Assembly: GCA_965229505.1 (NCBI GenBank)
Contig: OZ245881.1
Span: 2,542,001 to 2,606,000, forward strand
Length of the DNA: 64,000 nt
Reading direction: 5' to 3'
Source of the DNA: UBA6059 sp040219045
Lineage (GTDB): Bacteria > Bacteroidota > Bacteroidia > Cytophagales > Cyclobacteriaceae
Shown here piece after piece: positions 8,652 through 17,656 of this stretch. The notes under the pieces are model-generated. The model was not told the origin of the DNA. It ran no database searches and saw only the letters and a program-made list of their open reading frames with translations. The position numbers were made by a program, and so were the translations under genes. Position 1 is the first letter of the stretch. Every line of letters begins with the position of its first letter.

Positions 8652-11030
8652 ATGTCGCCTAACGATAGCATAACGAACCCTCAGATCCATCAGAATGCCA
8701 GTGATGATGATATCCTGGCCAATATCGATTTTGAAAAAATCTTCTCCATTCTGAAGAAGAGTGCTCCCTGGGTGCTGTTGATATTTGTTTTGTGCAACGT
8801 GGGGGCCTTCATGTATGTGAGGTATACCAAGCCCGTGTATGAGTCTGTATCTACACTCAAGCTGGATATCAAAAGCGAATCCAGTCTGGTTGGTGTCAAT
8901 AATCCACTAATTGGATCTGATATAAGTGGGTTATCTGGTGAAATCGAGCTGTTGAGATCCAATTTGTTTTTCGGGAAAGTGGCTGATGAAATAGAAATGG
9001 ATGTTTCCTATCATTTTTATGGTCGATACTTATCCGATGAGCGCTACCGCAACAGCCCTTTTAAGGTTGAATTCATGCTTCGGGACCCAGGACTTTACGA
9101 TAGGGCGTTTGATGTAGAAATCCTGGATGAGCAAACCTTCACTTTGGAATATGGATCGGGTGGTCAGCTAAATAGTAGCACACATAAATTTGGTGAAGAA
9201 ATTAGCACTAACGCCTTCGATTTCCTTATTAATAAAACGGAGAACTTTTCTAGCGAGAATGGAGTAGGCCAATATTATTTTACGATCAATAGTAGACAAG
9301 CTGTTATCGACTACTTGAAGAGGTCAGTAGCCGTGGAGCCCCTTAATCTTAATGCGAAGACGATCAGCGTCAGCCTTAAGGATTTTAACAAGTATAAGGC
9401 GCGTGAACTGCTCACTGCGATTGATACACTCTATTTGGATTATAATAAGGAGACAAAAAATCAGGCCATCGAGCAGAAGATCGCTTTTGTAGAAAGACAG
9501 ATTAATTCTACGGAGAGCAAGCTGGAGTCTTATGAAACATATTTCGAAAACTTTACGATAGAAAACAGAACAGTCAGCGTAGAGGCCGATATTGCTGAAG
9601 CGATTGGAATCCTGGACAGATTTGATACCGCTCTATTTGAGTTTCAAAATAAAATTGCTGCTGTAGATCAGATTATTAGACAAATCGAAAGGGGCGACCA
9701 GATTTCCATTGATCCTTTCAGCTATGAATTTTTCCCGCCTTTCATAATTTCTTCATTAAATCAATACAAGTCCTACCAAACGCGGAAAGCAAAGTTGCTC
9801 GATTCGTACAACGAGAACACGCTGGCTTATAAGCAACTGGAGAATGAAGCAGGAAACCTAAGTGTTGATCTTGTCGAACTAATAAAGCTATATAAGGTCA
9901 ATCTTGTTGAGTCAAGACGTGAGCTTACTACCAGGCAGTCTCAGATTGGCCAATCTTTCTTACAACTCCCATCTATGGGGACAGAGTACAACAAGCAGCG
10001 ACGTTCCTACGGGTTAGAGCTTGACTTTTTTATATCGCTTATCAAGAGTAAGTCCGAGTTAGAGATTGCGCGGGCAGGTACGGTTACTAATTTTGTAATT
10101 CTTTCACCCCCCAGCTTGCCGGGCGAACCCATCCATCCACAGAAGCTCATCATATATGGCATAGGCTTAGTCGCTAGTATCTTCCTGTCAATCTTCTTTG
10201 TGGCGATTCGCTATCTCTTACATACGGAGATTAGTGGATTGAGGGAGTTGGAGAGATTGGTGCCATTACCAGTTTTGGGTTCAGTACCAGCGTATAAATA
10301 TGATAGAAAGACCCAGCACACCCAGTTAGTCATACATAAGAATCCAAAATCTATCATCTCTGAGGCCATGAGGTCTATCCGTACGAATATGGATTTCATG
10401 AAAGTAGGCAATGGCAACAAGATCATTTCGATTACTTCGACTATCAGCGGAGAGGGTAAGACTTTTGTTTCAGTTAACCTAGCGGGAATCATTGCCCTAA
10501 GCCACTTTAAAGTTGTGATACTTGACCTTGACCTGCGCAAGGCTAAGGTGCATCTAGCCTTTGGTGATGAGAAGAGCGAAAAGGGAGTCAGTACTGTTCT
10601 GATCAATCGACACTCTACTAAGGAGGCCGTTCGCAAGACGATCATTGAGAACCTTGACTACATGCCCGCCGGCCCAATTCCACCAAATCCATCAGAACTC
10701 CTGATCAGCAAGCGTTTTGATGAGCTCATTGAAGAGTTGAAGAAAGATTACGACTATATCATGATGGATACGCCCCCCGTCGGGTTGGTTACCGATGGCA
10801 TGCTTGTAATGAAAAAGGCGGATTTGCCGATTTATATTGTGCGGGCAGGTTATTCAAGAAAGGCATTCGCCAATACCATTAAGAAAGTAGCTCAAGTCAA
10901 TAAGTTTAATAACCTCGCCGTAATACTCAATGGAGCTAGTACTAATGGAGGCTATGGCTATGGATACGGCTATGGATACGGCTATGGATATGGTCATGGA
11001 TACTACGAAGAGGATAGTGAGAAAAAGTAA
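8652..11030 (+). CDS. Wzc-like tyrosine autokinase and polysaccharide co-polymerase
   Basis: 792 residues. A Wzz domain (about 20-130) starts with a transmembrane helix (about 37-57); a long periplasmic coiled-coil region runs to a second helix near 497-520 (IIYGIGLVASIFLSIFFVAI). The cytoplasmic C-terminal BY-kinase domain has Walker A STISGEGKT (about 594-602), Walker A' VVILDLDLRKAK and Walker B YIMMDTPPVG. The last 26 residues are a Gly-Tyr repeat (seven or more GYGY steps) ending GYYEEDSEKK, the tyrosine cluster that is autophosphorylated to control chain length. It works with the preceding Wza-like protein. No polymerase or flippase is next to it; downstream are unrelated genes. Confidence 0.95.
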   Translation: MSPNDSITNPQIHQNASDDDILANIDFEKIFSILKKSAPWVLLIFVLCNVGAFMYVRYTKPVYESVSTLKLDIKSESSLVGVNNPLIGSDISGLSGEIELLRSNLFFGKVADEIEMDVSYHFYGRYLSDERYRNSPFKVEFMLRDPGLYDRAFDVEILDEQTFTLEYGSGGQLNSSTHKFGEEISTNAFDFLINKTENFSSENGVGQYYFTINSRQAVIDYLKRSVAVEPLNLNAKTISVSLKDFNKYKARELLTAIDTLYLDYNKETKNQAIEQKIAFVERQINSTESKLESYETYFENFTIENRTVSVEADIAEAIGILDRFDTALFEFQNKIAAVDQIIRQIERGDQISIDPFSYEFFPPFIISSLNQYKSYQTRKAKLLDSYNENTLAYKQLENEAGNLSVDLVELIKLYKVNLVESRRELTTRQSQIGQSFLQLPSMGTEYNKQRRSYGLELDFFISLIKSKSELEIARAGTVTNFVILSPPSLPGEPIHPQKLIIYGIGLVASIFLSIFFVAIRYLLHTEISGLRELERLVPLPVLGSVPAYKYDRKTQHTQLVIHKNPKSIISEAMRSIRTNMDFMKVGNGNKIISITSTISGEGKTFVSVNLAGIIALSHFKVVILDLDLRKAKVHLAFGDEKSEKGVSTVLINRHSTKEAVRKTIIENLDYMPAGPIPPNPSELLISKRFDELIEELKKDYDYIMMDTPPVGLVTDGMLVMKKADLPIYIVRAGYSRKAFANTIKKVAQVNKFNNLAVILNGASTNGGYGYGYGYGYGYGYGHGYYEEDSEKK

Positions 11031-11222
11031 TTCTTAGCGTACCAATTTCATACGACACACGTTGTGATAGGAGTGTCTCAAATTTTTACCATTAATTGCC
11101 TTAAAGTATTTCACAAGTACCTATCTTAGGTTAAACCAACGGTAAATGGGTCACATCCTAGTGTACAGTTCCATTGCTTATGGGTTTTCACACCTAGAGG
11201 GATTCCTATCTAGATTTCTAAC

Positions 11223-11230
11223 TATCTTTG
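11223..11230 (+). promoter_or_regulatory. TAnnTTTG -7 promoter element of the TPR-comA operon
   Basis: TATCTTTG is an exact match to the Bacteroidota -7 consensus, 22 bp before the ATG of the TPR gene and at the end of a 220-bp gap, just where a leader-short transcript would begin. The -33 element is not clear. Confidence 0.6.
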
Positions 11231-11251
11231 CGGGCTTAAATTTTGACTACA

Positions 11252-12661
11252 ATGGCTGAAAACTATAAACGTCGGGAAGAGGAGGTGAAAGAATTGATCA
11301 GAAAGTTTGAAGCTTATATGAAGCATCAGGAAAGTCATTATTTTGATTCTGATAAGCTGGAAACCATCATCCAGTACTACCTGGACAATCAAAAAAATAA
11401 GCGTGCCCTAAAGGCAGCCGAGATGGCGGCAGAATTATACCCTTACAATGCCGACATTACCATCATGAGAGCTCAAGTTTTCAGCAGTCTTGATAATTAT
11501 GAAGAGGCACTGGATATCCTTACTGAGGCACTCAACCTTCATCCTAGTGATGATGAAATAATGATCATGAAGGGCAATGTGCACTCTGTACTCGGTCAGC
11601 CGGAAGAAGCAATTAACAGCTTCGAAATGGCGCTGGATTTTGCGGAGGAGAAAGATGACATCTACTATCACATTGGTCTGACCTATCAGACTCAGTCTGA
11701 TTACAATAAGGCCAGTGAATACTACAAAATGGCCATCGAAGAGAATCTCAATCATGAAAGCGCACTCTATGAGCTAGCTTACTGCCTCGATGTAATTGGC
11801 GAGCTGGAGACCAGCCTCAACTATTACGAGCAGTTCATCGAAAAGGATCCTTTCTCGGAGTATGCATGGTACAACATAGGTATCGTGTACAACAAATTGG
11901 CTCAGTTCGAAAAGGCGATTGATGCCTATGAGTATGCACTGGCAATAGACGACACCTTTAGCTCCGCGCACTTCAATATGGGTAATGCCTATATGAATCT
12001 GGGGCATTTTACAAAGGCGCTTGATTCATACAAAAGCACCTTGGACATGGAAGGAGCCAGTGCTGAGACTTATTGTTGCATCGGTGCGGCTTATGAAAAA
12101 CTGGGGCAATTTGACCTGGCGATAAAGTATTACCGTAAATCGGTGAAGCTGGATCAGTTTTACGATGAGGGCTGGTTTGGCATAGGTATTTGTATGTCTT
12201 TCAAGGACAAATGGTATGAGGCAGTTCATTTCTTCAATAAGGCCCTGAAACTAGACGCTGAAAATGCAGTGTATTGGAAGGCTGTGGCTGAGGCAGAATC
12301 AAAAGTTGGAAATATTGTCTCTGCTGTTGATGCATATGAGGAAGCTTTGGCGCTGGACCCTACAGATTACGAGACATGGTTGTCGCTTTCAAATATATTT
12401 TTCGAACAAGGCGAATACGCCAAGGCAGCACAAACCATTGAGCAGGCCATTGATGAGCAGCCTGAGACGGCAGACTTATATTATCGTATGGTGGCCTATC
12501 TCATTACAGATGGCAAGTACAAAGAAGCCTTCAACATTTTGGAGAATGCACTATTTTTGGACTTTGATAAGCATACAGCCTTGTATGACTTTTTTCCAAA
12601 ACTGGAGACTCAGAAGGCACTTTTTAAAATTATAGAACAGCACAGAAAACAAAATTCTTAA
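11252..12661 (+). CDS. Tetratricopeptide repeat protein
   Basis: 469 residues from ATG 11252 (an in-frame TTG at 11243 adds three). There is no signal peptide, so it is likely cytoplasmic. After a charged N-terminal helix (RREEEVKELIRKFEAYMKHQ) the whole protein is about twelve TPR units of 34 residues, with the usual W/L-G-Y-A-F-A-P pattern (for example AWYNIGIVYNKLAQFEKAID). Such proteins are scaffolds; the partner is unknown. Its TAA stop overlaps the ATG of the next gene by one base, so it is translationally coupled with the ComA-like synthase, and this neighbourhood (TPR, comA, DUF368, aroE) looks like one operon. Confidence 0.85.
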   Translation: MAENYKRREEEVKELIRKFEAYMKHQESHYFDSDKLETIIQYYLDNQKNKRALKAAEMAAELYPYNADITIMRAQVFSSLDNYEEALDILTEALNLHPSDDEIMIMKGNVHSVLGQPEEAINSFEMALDFAEEKDDIYYHIGLTYQTQSDYNKASEYYKMAIEENLNHESALYELAYCLDVIGELETSLNYYEQFIEKDPFSEYAWYNIGIVYNKLAQFEKAIDAYEYALAIDDTFSSAHFNMGNAYMNLGHFTKALDSYKSTLDMEGASAETYCCIGAAYEKLGQFDLAIKYYRKSVKLDQFYDEGWFGIGICMSFKDKWYEAVHFFNKALKLDAENAVYWKAVAEAESKVGNIVSAVDAYEEALALDPTDYETWLSLSNIFFEQGEYAKAAQTIEQAIDEQPETADLYYRMVAYLITDGKYKEAFNILENALFLDFDKHTALYDFFPKLETQKALFKIIEQHRKQNS

Positions 12662-13425
12662 TGAATTACACTTTGAGTAAAATCCCTGAGAGGAATAAAA
12701 AACCTCGTCAGTCGGGGTTGACTATGGTCATGGATAAAGGCTTAAGCCTGCGTGAAGTTGAGGATATGCTGAGTATCAGCTCAGATCATATGGATATAGT
12801 TAAGTTAGGCTGGGCCACTTCATATGTCACACCCATTCTCAAAGAGAAAATAGAGCTTTATCATTCAGCGAATATCCCAGTATACCTGGGAGGAACGCTC
12901 TTTGAGGCATTCGTGGTAAGGGATCAGTTTGAGGATTACATTAGAGTGCTTGAGAAATACAATCTGAAGTATGCCGAGGTTTCAGACGGCTCGGTCGTTA
13001 TGGATCATGACGTTAAGTGCGATTATATTTCGAAGCTAACGCAACATGTAACCGTATTGTCTGAAGTAGGATCTAAAGATGCTGCCAAGATCATTCCACC
13101 GTACAAGTGGATCGAGCAGATGCAAACGGAACTTGATGCAGGAGCATGGAAAGTAATAGGCGAAGCAAGAGAAGGGGGTAACGTTGGGCTTTTTAGAGAC
13201 TCTGGAGAGGTACGTCAGGGGTTGGTTGAAGAGATATTGACTAAGATTCCCAATGAAAAAATCATGTGGGAAGCTCCTCAGAAGGCACAGCAGGTATGGT
13301 TTATTAAGCTGCTAGGCACTAACGTGAACCTTGGAAATATTGCACCCAATGAGGTAATTCCTTTGGAGACCATCCGTTTAGGATTGAGAGGAGATACTTT
13401 CGACTTCTTTCTGAATAAGCTGTAG
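12661..13425 (+). CDS. comA: Phosphosulfolactate synthase (ComA family)
   Basis: 254 residues, the usual length of ComA. The enzyme adds sulfite to phosphoenolpyruvate to give (R)-phosphosulfolactate. It is a TIM barrel; conserved parts visible are GLTMVMDKG, MDIVKLGWATSYV, YLGGTLFEAF, YAEVSDGS, VLSEVGSKD, KVIGEAREGGNVG and IMWEAPQKAQQVWFIKLLG. In methanogens it starts coenzyme M synthesis; Bacteroidota do not make that cofactor, and a link to sulfonate compounds such as sulfolactate or sulfonolipid precursors is only a possibility. It is coupled to the preceding TPR gene and followed 12 bp later by a DUF368 gene. Confidence 0.88.
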   Translation: MNYTLSKIPERNKKPRQSGLTMVMDKGLSLREVEDMLSISSDHMDIVKLGWATSYVTPILKEKIELYHSANIPVYLGGTLFEAFVVRDQFEDYIRVLEKYNLKYAEVSDGSVVMDHDVKCDYISKLTQHVTVLSEVGSKDAAKIIPPYKWIEQMQTELDAGAWKVIGEAREGGNVGLFRDSGEVRQGLVEEILTKIPNEKIMWEAPQKAQQVWFIKLLGTNVNLGNIAPNEVIPLETIRLGLRGDTFDFFLNKL

Positions 13426-13437
13426 GGGCACTCAGTT

Positions 13438-14376
13438 TTGAGACAATTCAAAGACTATATCATGCTTATGCTGAAGGGCATAGCCATGGGGGCTGCTGAC
13501 GTGGTGCCCGGCGTGTCTGGCGGTACGATCGCCTTCATTACGGGTATTTACGAAGAGCTCATAGATTCGATTAAGTCTATAGATGCCGATGCGTTTAAGC
13601 TGATTTTTAGTTTCCAGTTTAAGTCGTTTTGGAAGCATATCAATGGCTCGTTTCTAATAGCTGTACTTGGAGGTATCCTCATCAGCATATTATCATTGGC
13701 TAGGGTGGTGACTTATTTTATGGAAAACCACCCCATTCAGTTATGGTCTTTTTTCTTTGGCCTGATTATCATCTCTGCGCTGATGGTGGCTAAGGAGATC
13801 AAGCAATGGAACCTTTCATCAGTCCTCGCCGTATTGGCGGGAATTGTTATCGCATATCTGATCACCACCGCTACACCTGCCACAACGCCTGATGGGTTAT
13901 TTTTCATTTTCCTATCGGGAATGATTGCTATATGTGCCATGATCTTACCAGGAATATCTGGGAGTTTCATCCTTTTGATCTTAGGTAAGTATCAGTATGT
14001 CCTGGGTGCGGTGAAGGAGTTCGATTTGTTGGTAATAATTGTGTTTGCCCTGGGCTGTCTGGTGGGCATACTTTCTTTTGCAAGACTCATATCATGGTTG
14101 CTCAAGCAATATCATCTTGTTACCATATCTGTTCTGGTAGGTTTCATGATTGGCTCACTCAATAAAATCTGGCCCTGGCGAGTAGTCACTCAATATAGAC
14201 TGAATAGTAAAGGGGAGCAGGTGCCATTCCTTGAGAATAATGTACTCCCCGCAGATTTTATAGAGGCTACAGGGCAAGAGCCATTGTTTATGCAGGCTTT
14301 GTTGTTTTTCGCGCTTGGCGTAGGGCTGGTTGTGCTAATCGAGAAAATTGCTAAGCTAACCTCTCAGGAGCCATGA
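13438..14376 (+). CDS. DUF368 family membrane protein (PopT-type undecaprenyl-phosphate translocase)
   Basis: 312 residues with eight or more transmembrane helices. The family signature MGAADVVPGVSGGTIAFITGIYEELI lies near the N-terminus (split across residues 17-42), with a second re-entrant-like copy ICAMILPGISGSFILLILGKY near 160-180. DUF368 proteins have been shown to return the lipid carrier undecaprenyl phosphate to the cytoplasmic face after use in peptidoglycan or glycan synthesis. The start is TTG 13438, which gives the normal N-terminus; ATG 13462 would cut eight residues. It overlaps aroE by 4 bp. Assignment to the family is firm, the precise substrate is inferred from the family. 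Confidence 0.9.
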   Translation: MRQFKDYIMLMLKGIAMGAADVVPGVSGGTIAFITGIYEELIDSIKSIDADAFKLIFSFQFKSFWKHINGSFLIAVLGGILISILSLARVVTYFMENHPIQLWSFFFGLIIISALMVAKEIKQWNLSSVLAVLAGIVIAYLITTATPATTPDGLFFIFLSGMIAICAMILPGISGSFILLILGKYQYVLGAVKEFDLLVIIVFALGCLVGILSFARLISWLLKQYHLVTISVLVGFMIGSLNKIWPWRVVTQYRLNSKGEQVPFLENNVLPADFIEATGQEPLFMQALLFFALGVGLVVLIEKIAKLTSQEP

Positions 14377-15110
14377 GACGGTTTGGGCTGATTGGAAAAA
14401 CACTAAAACACTCTTTCTCAAAGAATTACTTCACAGAAAAGTTCTCCAAAGAGGAGTTAACTGACTGTCGCTATGACCTTTTTGAGCTGAGCACAATCGA
14501 TGAACTCAGCAGCTTGATACAGTGCACGCAGGGTTTAGAAGGCTTCAATGTGACCATACCCTACAAGCAGGAGGTAATACCCTTTATCACGAATCTGGAT
14601 CAGAGCGCAGAGAGAGTGGGAGCTGTTAATGTAGTGAAGCTAGTCGGTGAGAACTTGGTTGGCTATAATTCTGACTATTACGGCTTCAAAACCTCAGTCA
14701 GTCATTGGCTGGCGGATGAAGTGAATACTGCTTTGGTGCTCGGTACAGGTGGTAGCTCGAAAGCGGTGCTGGTAGCACTTGAGGATTTAGGGATCGCTTA
14801 TCAGAAAGTCTCAAGGTCACCCAAGATGGACTGTATTACCTATGCGGATATCCATGAGAACCCTGATCTGCTTTCTGATGTACAACTGGTCATCAATACC
14901 ACCCCGCTAGGCACCTATCCGAATGTCGATGAAATGGCGGATCTTCCGGCAAAAGCATTTCATTCGGGGCACTACGTTTTTGACCTGGTGTACAATCCAT
15001 CAGAGACTCGGCTCATGAGCGCCGCACGGGAGCAGGGTGCCAAAACAAAAAATGGTCTCGAAATGCTGGAACTTCAAGCTGAGAAGTCTTGGGAGATATG
15101 GAATAGCTAG
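14373..15110 (+). CDS. aroE: Shikimate dehydrogenase
   Basis: 245 residues. Reduces 3-dehydroshikimate to shikimate with NADPH in the aromatic amino-acid pathway. The N-terminal substrate domain shows GLIGKTLKHSFSKNYF, and FNVTIPYKQEV with the catalytic lysine; GAVNVV and the YNSDYYGF region (catalytic Asp) follow. The NADP domain has VLGTGGSSKAVLVAL. INTTPLGTYP and the final GLEMLELQAEKSWEIW are typical. Somewhat shorter than the E. coli enzyme (272) but normal for Bacteroidota. The ATGA overlap with the DUF368 gene shows coupling. Confidence 0.95.
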   Translation: MRRFGLIGKTLKHSFSKNYFTEKFSKEELTDCRYDLFELSTIDELSSLIQCTQGLEGFNVTIPYKQEVIPFITNLDQSAERVGAVNVVKLVGENLVGYNSDYYGFKTSVSHWLADEVNTALVLGTGGSSKAVLVALEDLGIAYQKVSRSPKMDCITYADIHENPDLLSDVQLVINTTPLGTYPNVDEMADLPAKAFHSGHYVFDLVYNPSETRLMSAAREQGAKTKNGLEMLELQAEKSWEIWNS

Positions 15111-15185
15111 TCTAATTTGTAGCATCAGAGAAAAGCTTAACAAGAAAGATTAAGCTCCGTTCTATATTCTAAAATCTCTACTACT

Positions 15186-17216
15186 TTGGAATTCCAACTT
15201 ACTTCAGAATACGTACCAACAGGTGATCAACCCAAAGCCATTGAGCAACTTGTAGAGGGTCTCGAAAACGGTGAGCCTGCACAAACCTTGCTGGGAGTTA
15301 CCGGGTCAGGTAAGACATTTACGGTAGCTAACCTTATCAATCGGGTAAATAAACCGACGCTGGTGCTGAGTCACAATAAGACTTTGGCGGCTCAGCTATA
15401 TGGTGAGCTGAAGCAGTTTTTCCCCAATAATGCGGTCGAGTACTTTATCTCCTACTACGACTACTACCAACCCGAGGCATTCCTGCCAACAACTAATCTC
15501 TATATAGAGAAGGACCTATCGATCAATGAGGAAATTGAGAAACTAAGGCTTGCAGCCACTTCTTCACTTTTAACGGGTCGGCGTGACGTGATCGTAGTAG
15601 CCTCAGTATCCTGTATTTATGGTATTGGTAATCCTGAAGAATTTGGGAAAAATGTAGTCAGGCTTCAGCAAGGAGATCGGGTACCGAGAAGTAAACTCCT
15701 CCATGACTTGGTCAACATCCTGTACAGCCGATCGGAGGTAGAGTTCAAGCGAGGCAATTTCCGGGTCAAGGGAGATACGGTAGACATTTTTCTGGCCTAT
15801 GCCGATTTTGGATACAGAGTCATTTTTTGGGGCGATGAGGTGGAGGAGATTCATCGAATAGAACCATCCACGGGTAAGAAAATCTCAGACGAAGTAATCA
15901 TCACGATATTTCCGGCCAATCTGTTCGTGACTGGTAAGGATTCCATTCATCAGGCGATCAGGGAGATACAAGATGACATGGTTGGGCAGGTGTCGTTCTT
16001 CGAGGAAGAGCAGAAGTACGTGGAGGCTAAGCGACTCAAGGAACGAACGGAATTCGACATGGAGATGATGCGTGAGCTGGGATACTGCTCAGGTGTGGAG
16101 AACTACTCAAGATACTTCGATAGACGAGAGCCGGGTACACGCCCTTTCTGCCTGTTGGATTATTTTCCGGATGACTACCTGATGGTGATTGACGAAAGCC
16201 ATGTGACCGTACCTCAGGTGAGGGCCATGTGGGGAGGTGACCGGGCAAGAAAGGTCAATCTGGTGGATTATGGCTTTAGATTGCCATCGGCCATGGACAA
16301 CCGGCCGCTCACATTCAATGAGTTTGAGTCCATGCTCAATCAGGTGGTCTTCGTCAGCGCCACACCCAGTGACTATGAACTTCGTAAGTCTGAGGGCGTG
16401 GTGGTCGAGCAGCTCATACGCCCTACTGGCCTGCTGGACCCTGTCATCCATATTAGACCTACCGTAAATCAGATTGATAACCTGCTCGAAGAGATTCACG
16501 GTAGGATCAAAGTAGAGGAGCGCGTACTGATAACTACCCTGACCAAGCGCATGGCAGAGGAGCTTTCGAAATACCTGGATCGCGTAGGTGTGAAGTGTCG
16601 ATACATTCACTCTGAGGTGGACACCCTTGATCGCGTCGAGATCCTCCGTGAGCTACGATTGGGTGTATTCGACGTGCTTGTAGGAGTTAACCTACTTAGA
16701 GAAGGGCTCGACCTACCGGAAGTATCTTTGGTGGCAATCATGGATGCAGATAAGGAGGGGTTCTTGAGAAACGAACGATCCCTCGTGCAGACAATCGGGC
16801 GAGCAGCGCGAAATGTCAATGGAGAAGTGATAATGTATGCGGACAAGGTCACAGGCTCTATGCAGGTAGCGATAGATGAGACCAACCGCAGGCGCTCAAT
16901 CCAGCAGCAATACAATCAGGAGCATGGTATCGAGCCCAAGACGATACTGAAGTCGAAGGAGCGTATCATGGAGCAAACCAGTGTTGCGGACTCTAAGAAG
17001 AGTACCAAGCGTAAGTACTATTTGGAGAACGAAGAACCCAATGTGGCGGCTGATCCTGTAGTAGCGTACATGAGTAAGGACGAACTGACCAAGCTGATCA
17101 ACACCACCAGAAAATCAATGGAGAAGGCGGCCAAAGACCTGGACTTCATGGAAGCTGCCAGACTTAGGGATGAACTGCTTGCGTTGGAGGAGCTGAAGAA
17201 GACGAAGAAGGACTGA
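15186..17216 (+). CDS. uvrB: Excinuclease ABC subunit B
   Basis: 676 residues. UvrB is the helicase-like damage-verification subunit of nucleotide excision repair. Motifs in order: TGDQPKAIEQL (about 11-21), Walker A GVTGSGKTFT, TLAAQLYGELKQFFP, the beta-hairpin region YYDYYQPEAFLP, VVASVSCIYGIGNP, DEXX box MVIDESHVT, VFVSATPSDYE, and helicase motifs V/VI LLREGLDLPEVSLVAI and QTIGRAARN. A C-terminal UVR domain (about 635-670) with a coiled coil binds UvrA/UvrC. The start is TTG 15186, which fits the family N-terminus. It stands alone, 75 bp behind aroE. Confidence 0.98.
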   Translation: MEFQLTSEYVPTGDQPKAIEQLVEGLENGEPAQTLLGVTGSGKTFTVANLINRVNKPTLVLSHNKTLAAQLYGELKQFFPNNAVEYFISYYDYYQPEAFLPTTNLYIEKDLSINEEIEKLRLAATSSLLTGRRDVIVVASVSCIYGIGNPEEFGKNVVRLQQGDRVPRSKLLHDLVNILYSRSEVEFKRGNFRVKGDTVDIFLAYADFGYRVIFWGDEVEEIHRIEPSTGKKISDEVIITIFPANLFVTGKDSIHQAIREIQDDMVGQVSFFEEEQKYVEAKRLKERTEFDMEMMRELGYCSGVENYSRYFDRREPGTRPFCLLDYFPDDYLMVIDESHVTVPQVRAMWGGDRARKVNLVDYGFRLPSAMDNRPLTFNEFESMLNQVVFVSATPSDYELRKSEGVVVEQLIRPTGLLDPVIHIRPTVNQIDNLLEEIHGRIKVEERVLITTLTKRMAEELSKYLDRVGVKCRYIHSEVDTLDRVEILRELRLGVFDVLVGVNLLREGLDLPEVSLVAIMDADKEGFLRNERSLVQTIGRAARNVNGEVIMYADKVTGSMQVAIDETNRRRSIQQQYNQEHGIEPKTILKSKERIMEQTSVADSKKSTKRKYYLENEEPNVAADPVVAYMSKDELTKLINTTRKSMEKAAKDLDFMEAARLRDELLALEELKKTKKD

Positions 17217-17227
17217 GCTGGCTACCC

Positions 17228-17260
17228 AGACCTACGAAGTTCCAAAAACTTCGTAGGTCT
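17228..17260 (+). repeat. Perfect 14-bp hairpin after uvrB
   Basis: AGACCTACGAAGTT (17228-17241) and its exact complement (17247-17260) enclose a 5-nt loop CCAAA, 12 bp after the uvrB stop. No T-run follows, so it is not a classical terminator; it may stabilise the 3' end of the mRNA or belong to a dispersed palindromic repeat. Confidence 0.6.
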
Positions 17261-17274
17261 CTCTGGAAAGCGCA

Positions 17275-17299
17275 TAAAAAAACCCCGACAAGCGGGGTT
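17275..17299 (-). terminator. Terminator of the small CxxCG gene
   Basis: On the minus strand AACCCCG-loop-CGGGGTT is followed by seven T; stem 17281-17287 with 17293-17299. It lies 39 bp after the stop codon of the 55-residue gene and supports that gene being expressed. Confidence 0.8.
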
Positions 17300-17337
17300 T
17301 CAATATTTTGTGGTTAATCAAGACTCAAACGCTACTC

Positions 17338-17505
17338 CTAGCTCCCACAACCAACGCATTCGATGGTCTGGTTCATTGGTTTCGCCCCACTCAATCTCAT
17401 CTTGAGATTGTGAATTTTGTCACGGATATCCATGTCTTTAAACATGTCGCCGCTCAATTGGCCTTCCAATGTGCTAATTTCCTGTTCGATCTGTTGTGCA
17501 CTCAT
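17338..17505 (-). CDS. Small 55-residue protein ending in CVGCGS, function unknown
   Basis: The frame runs from ATG (17505) to TAG (17338). The product starts MSAQQIEQEISTLEGQ, continues as a charged, probably helical segment (DMFKDMDIRDKIHNLKMRL), and ends in IECVGCGS. There is no signal peptide. Support for a real gene: the amphipathic helix pattern, a C-terminal CxxCG that looks like a conserved metal- or thiol-active tail, its own factor-independent terminator on the same strand, and the lack of any other gene in the 440-bp gap. I believe similar short proteins with an E-C-V/I-G-C-G-S tail occur in other Bacteroidota, but this is memory, not a search. A modified peptide precursor is another option; no modifying enzyme is adjacent. 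Confidence 0.65.
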   Translation of the reverse strand: MSAQQIEQEISTLEGQLSGDMFKDMDIRDKIHNLKMRLSGAKPMNQTIECVGCGS

Positions 17506-17656
17506 AGTTTATGTTATCTGTAATTAATGAAGATTGAATATAAAAAACATATTTTTTCATTGCTACAAAAACGGCCAACTTTCTAATAAATTTTATTGAC
17601 CACAATATGCTTCCGATTTAGTAGTTTGAGGTTTATTGGCTGTAGAATCAATCCTA

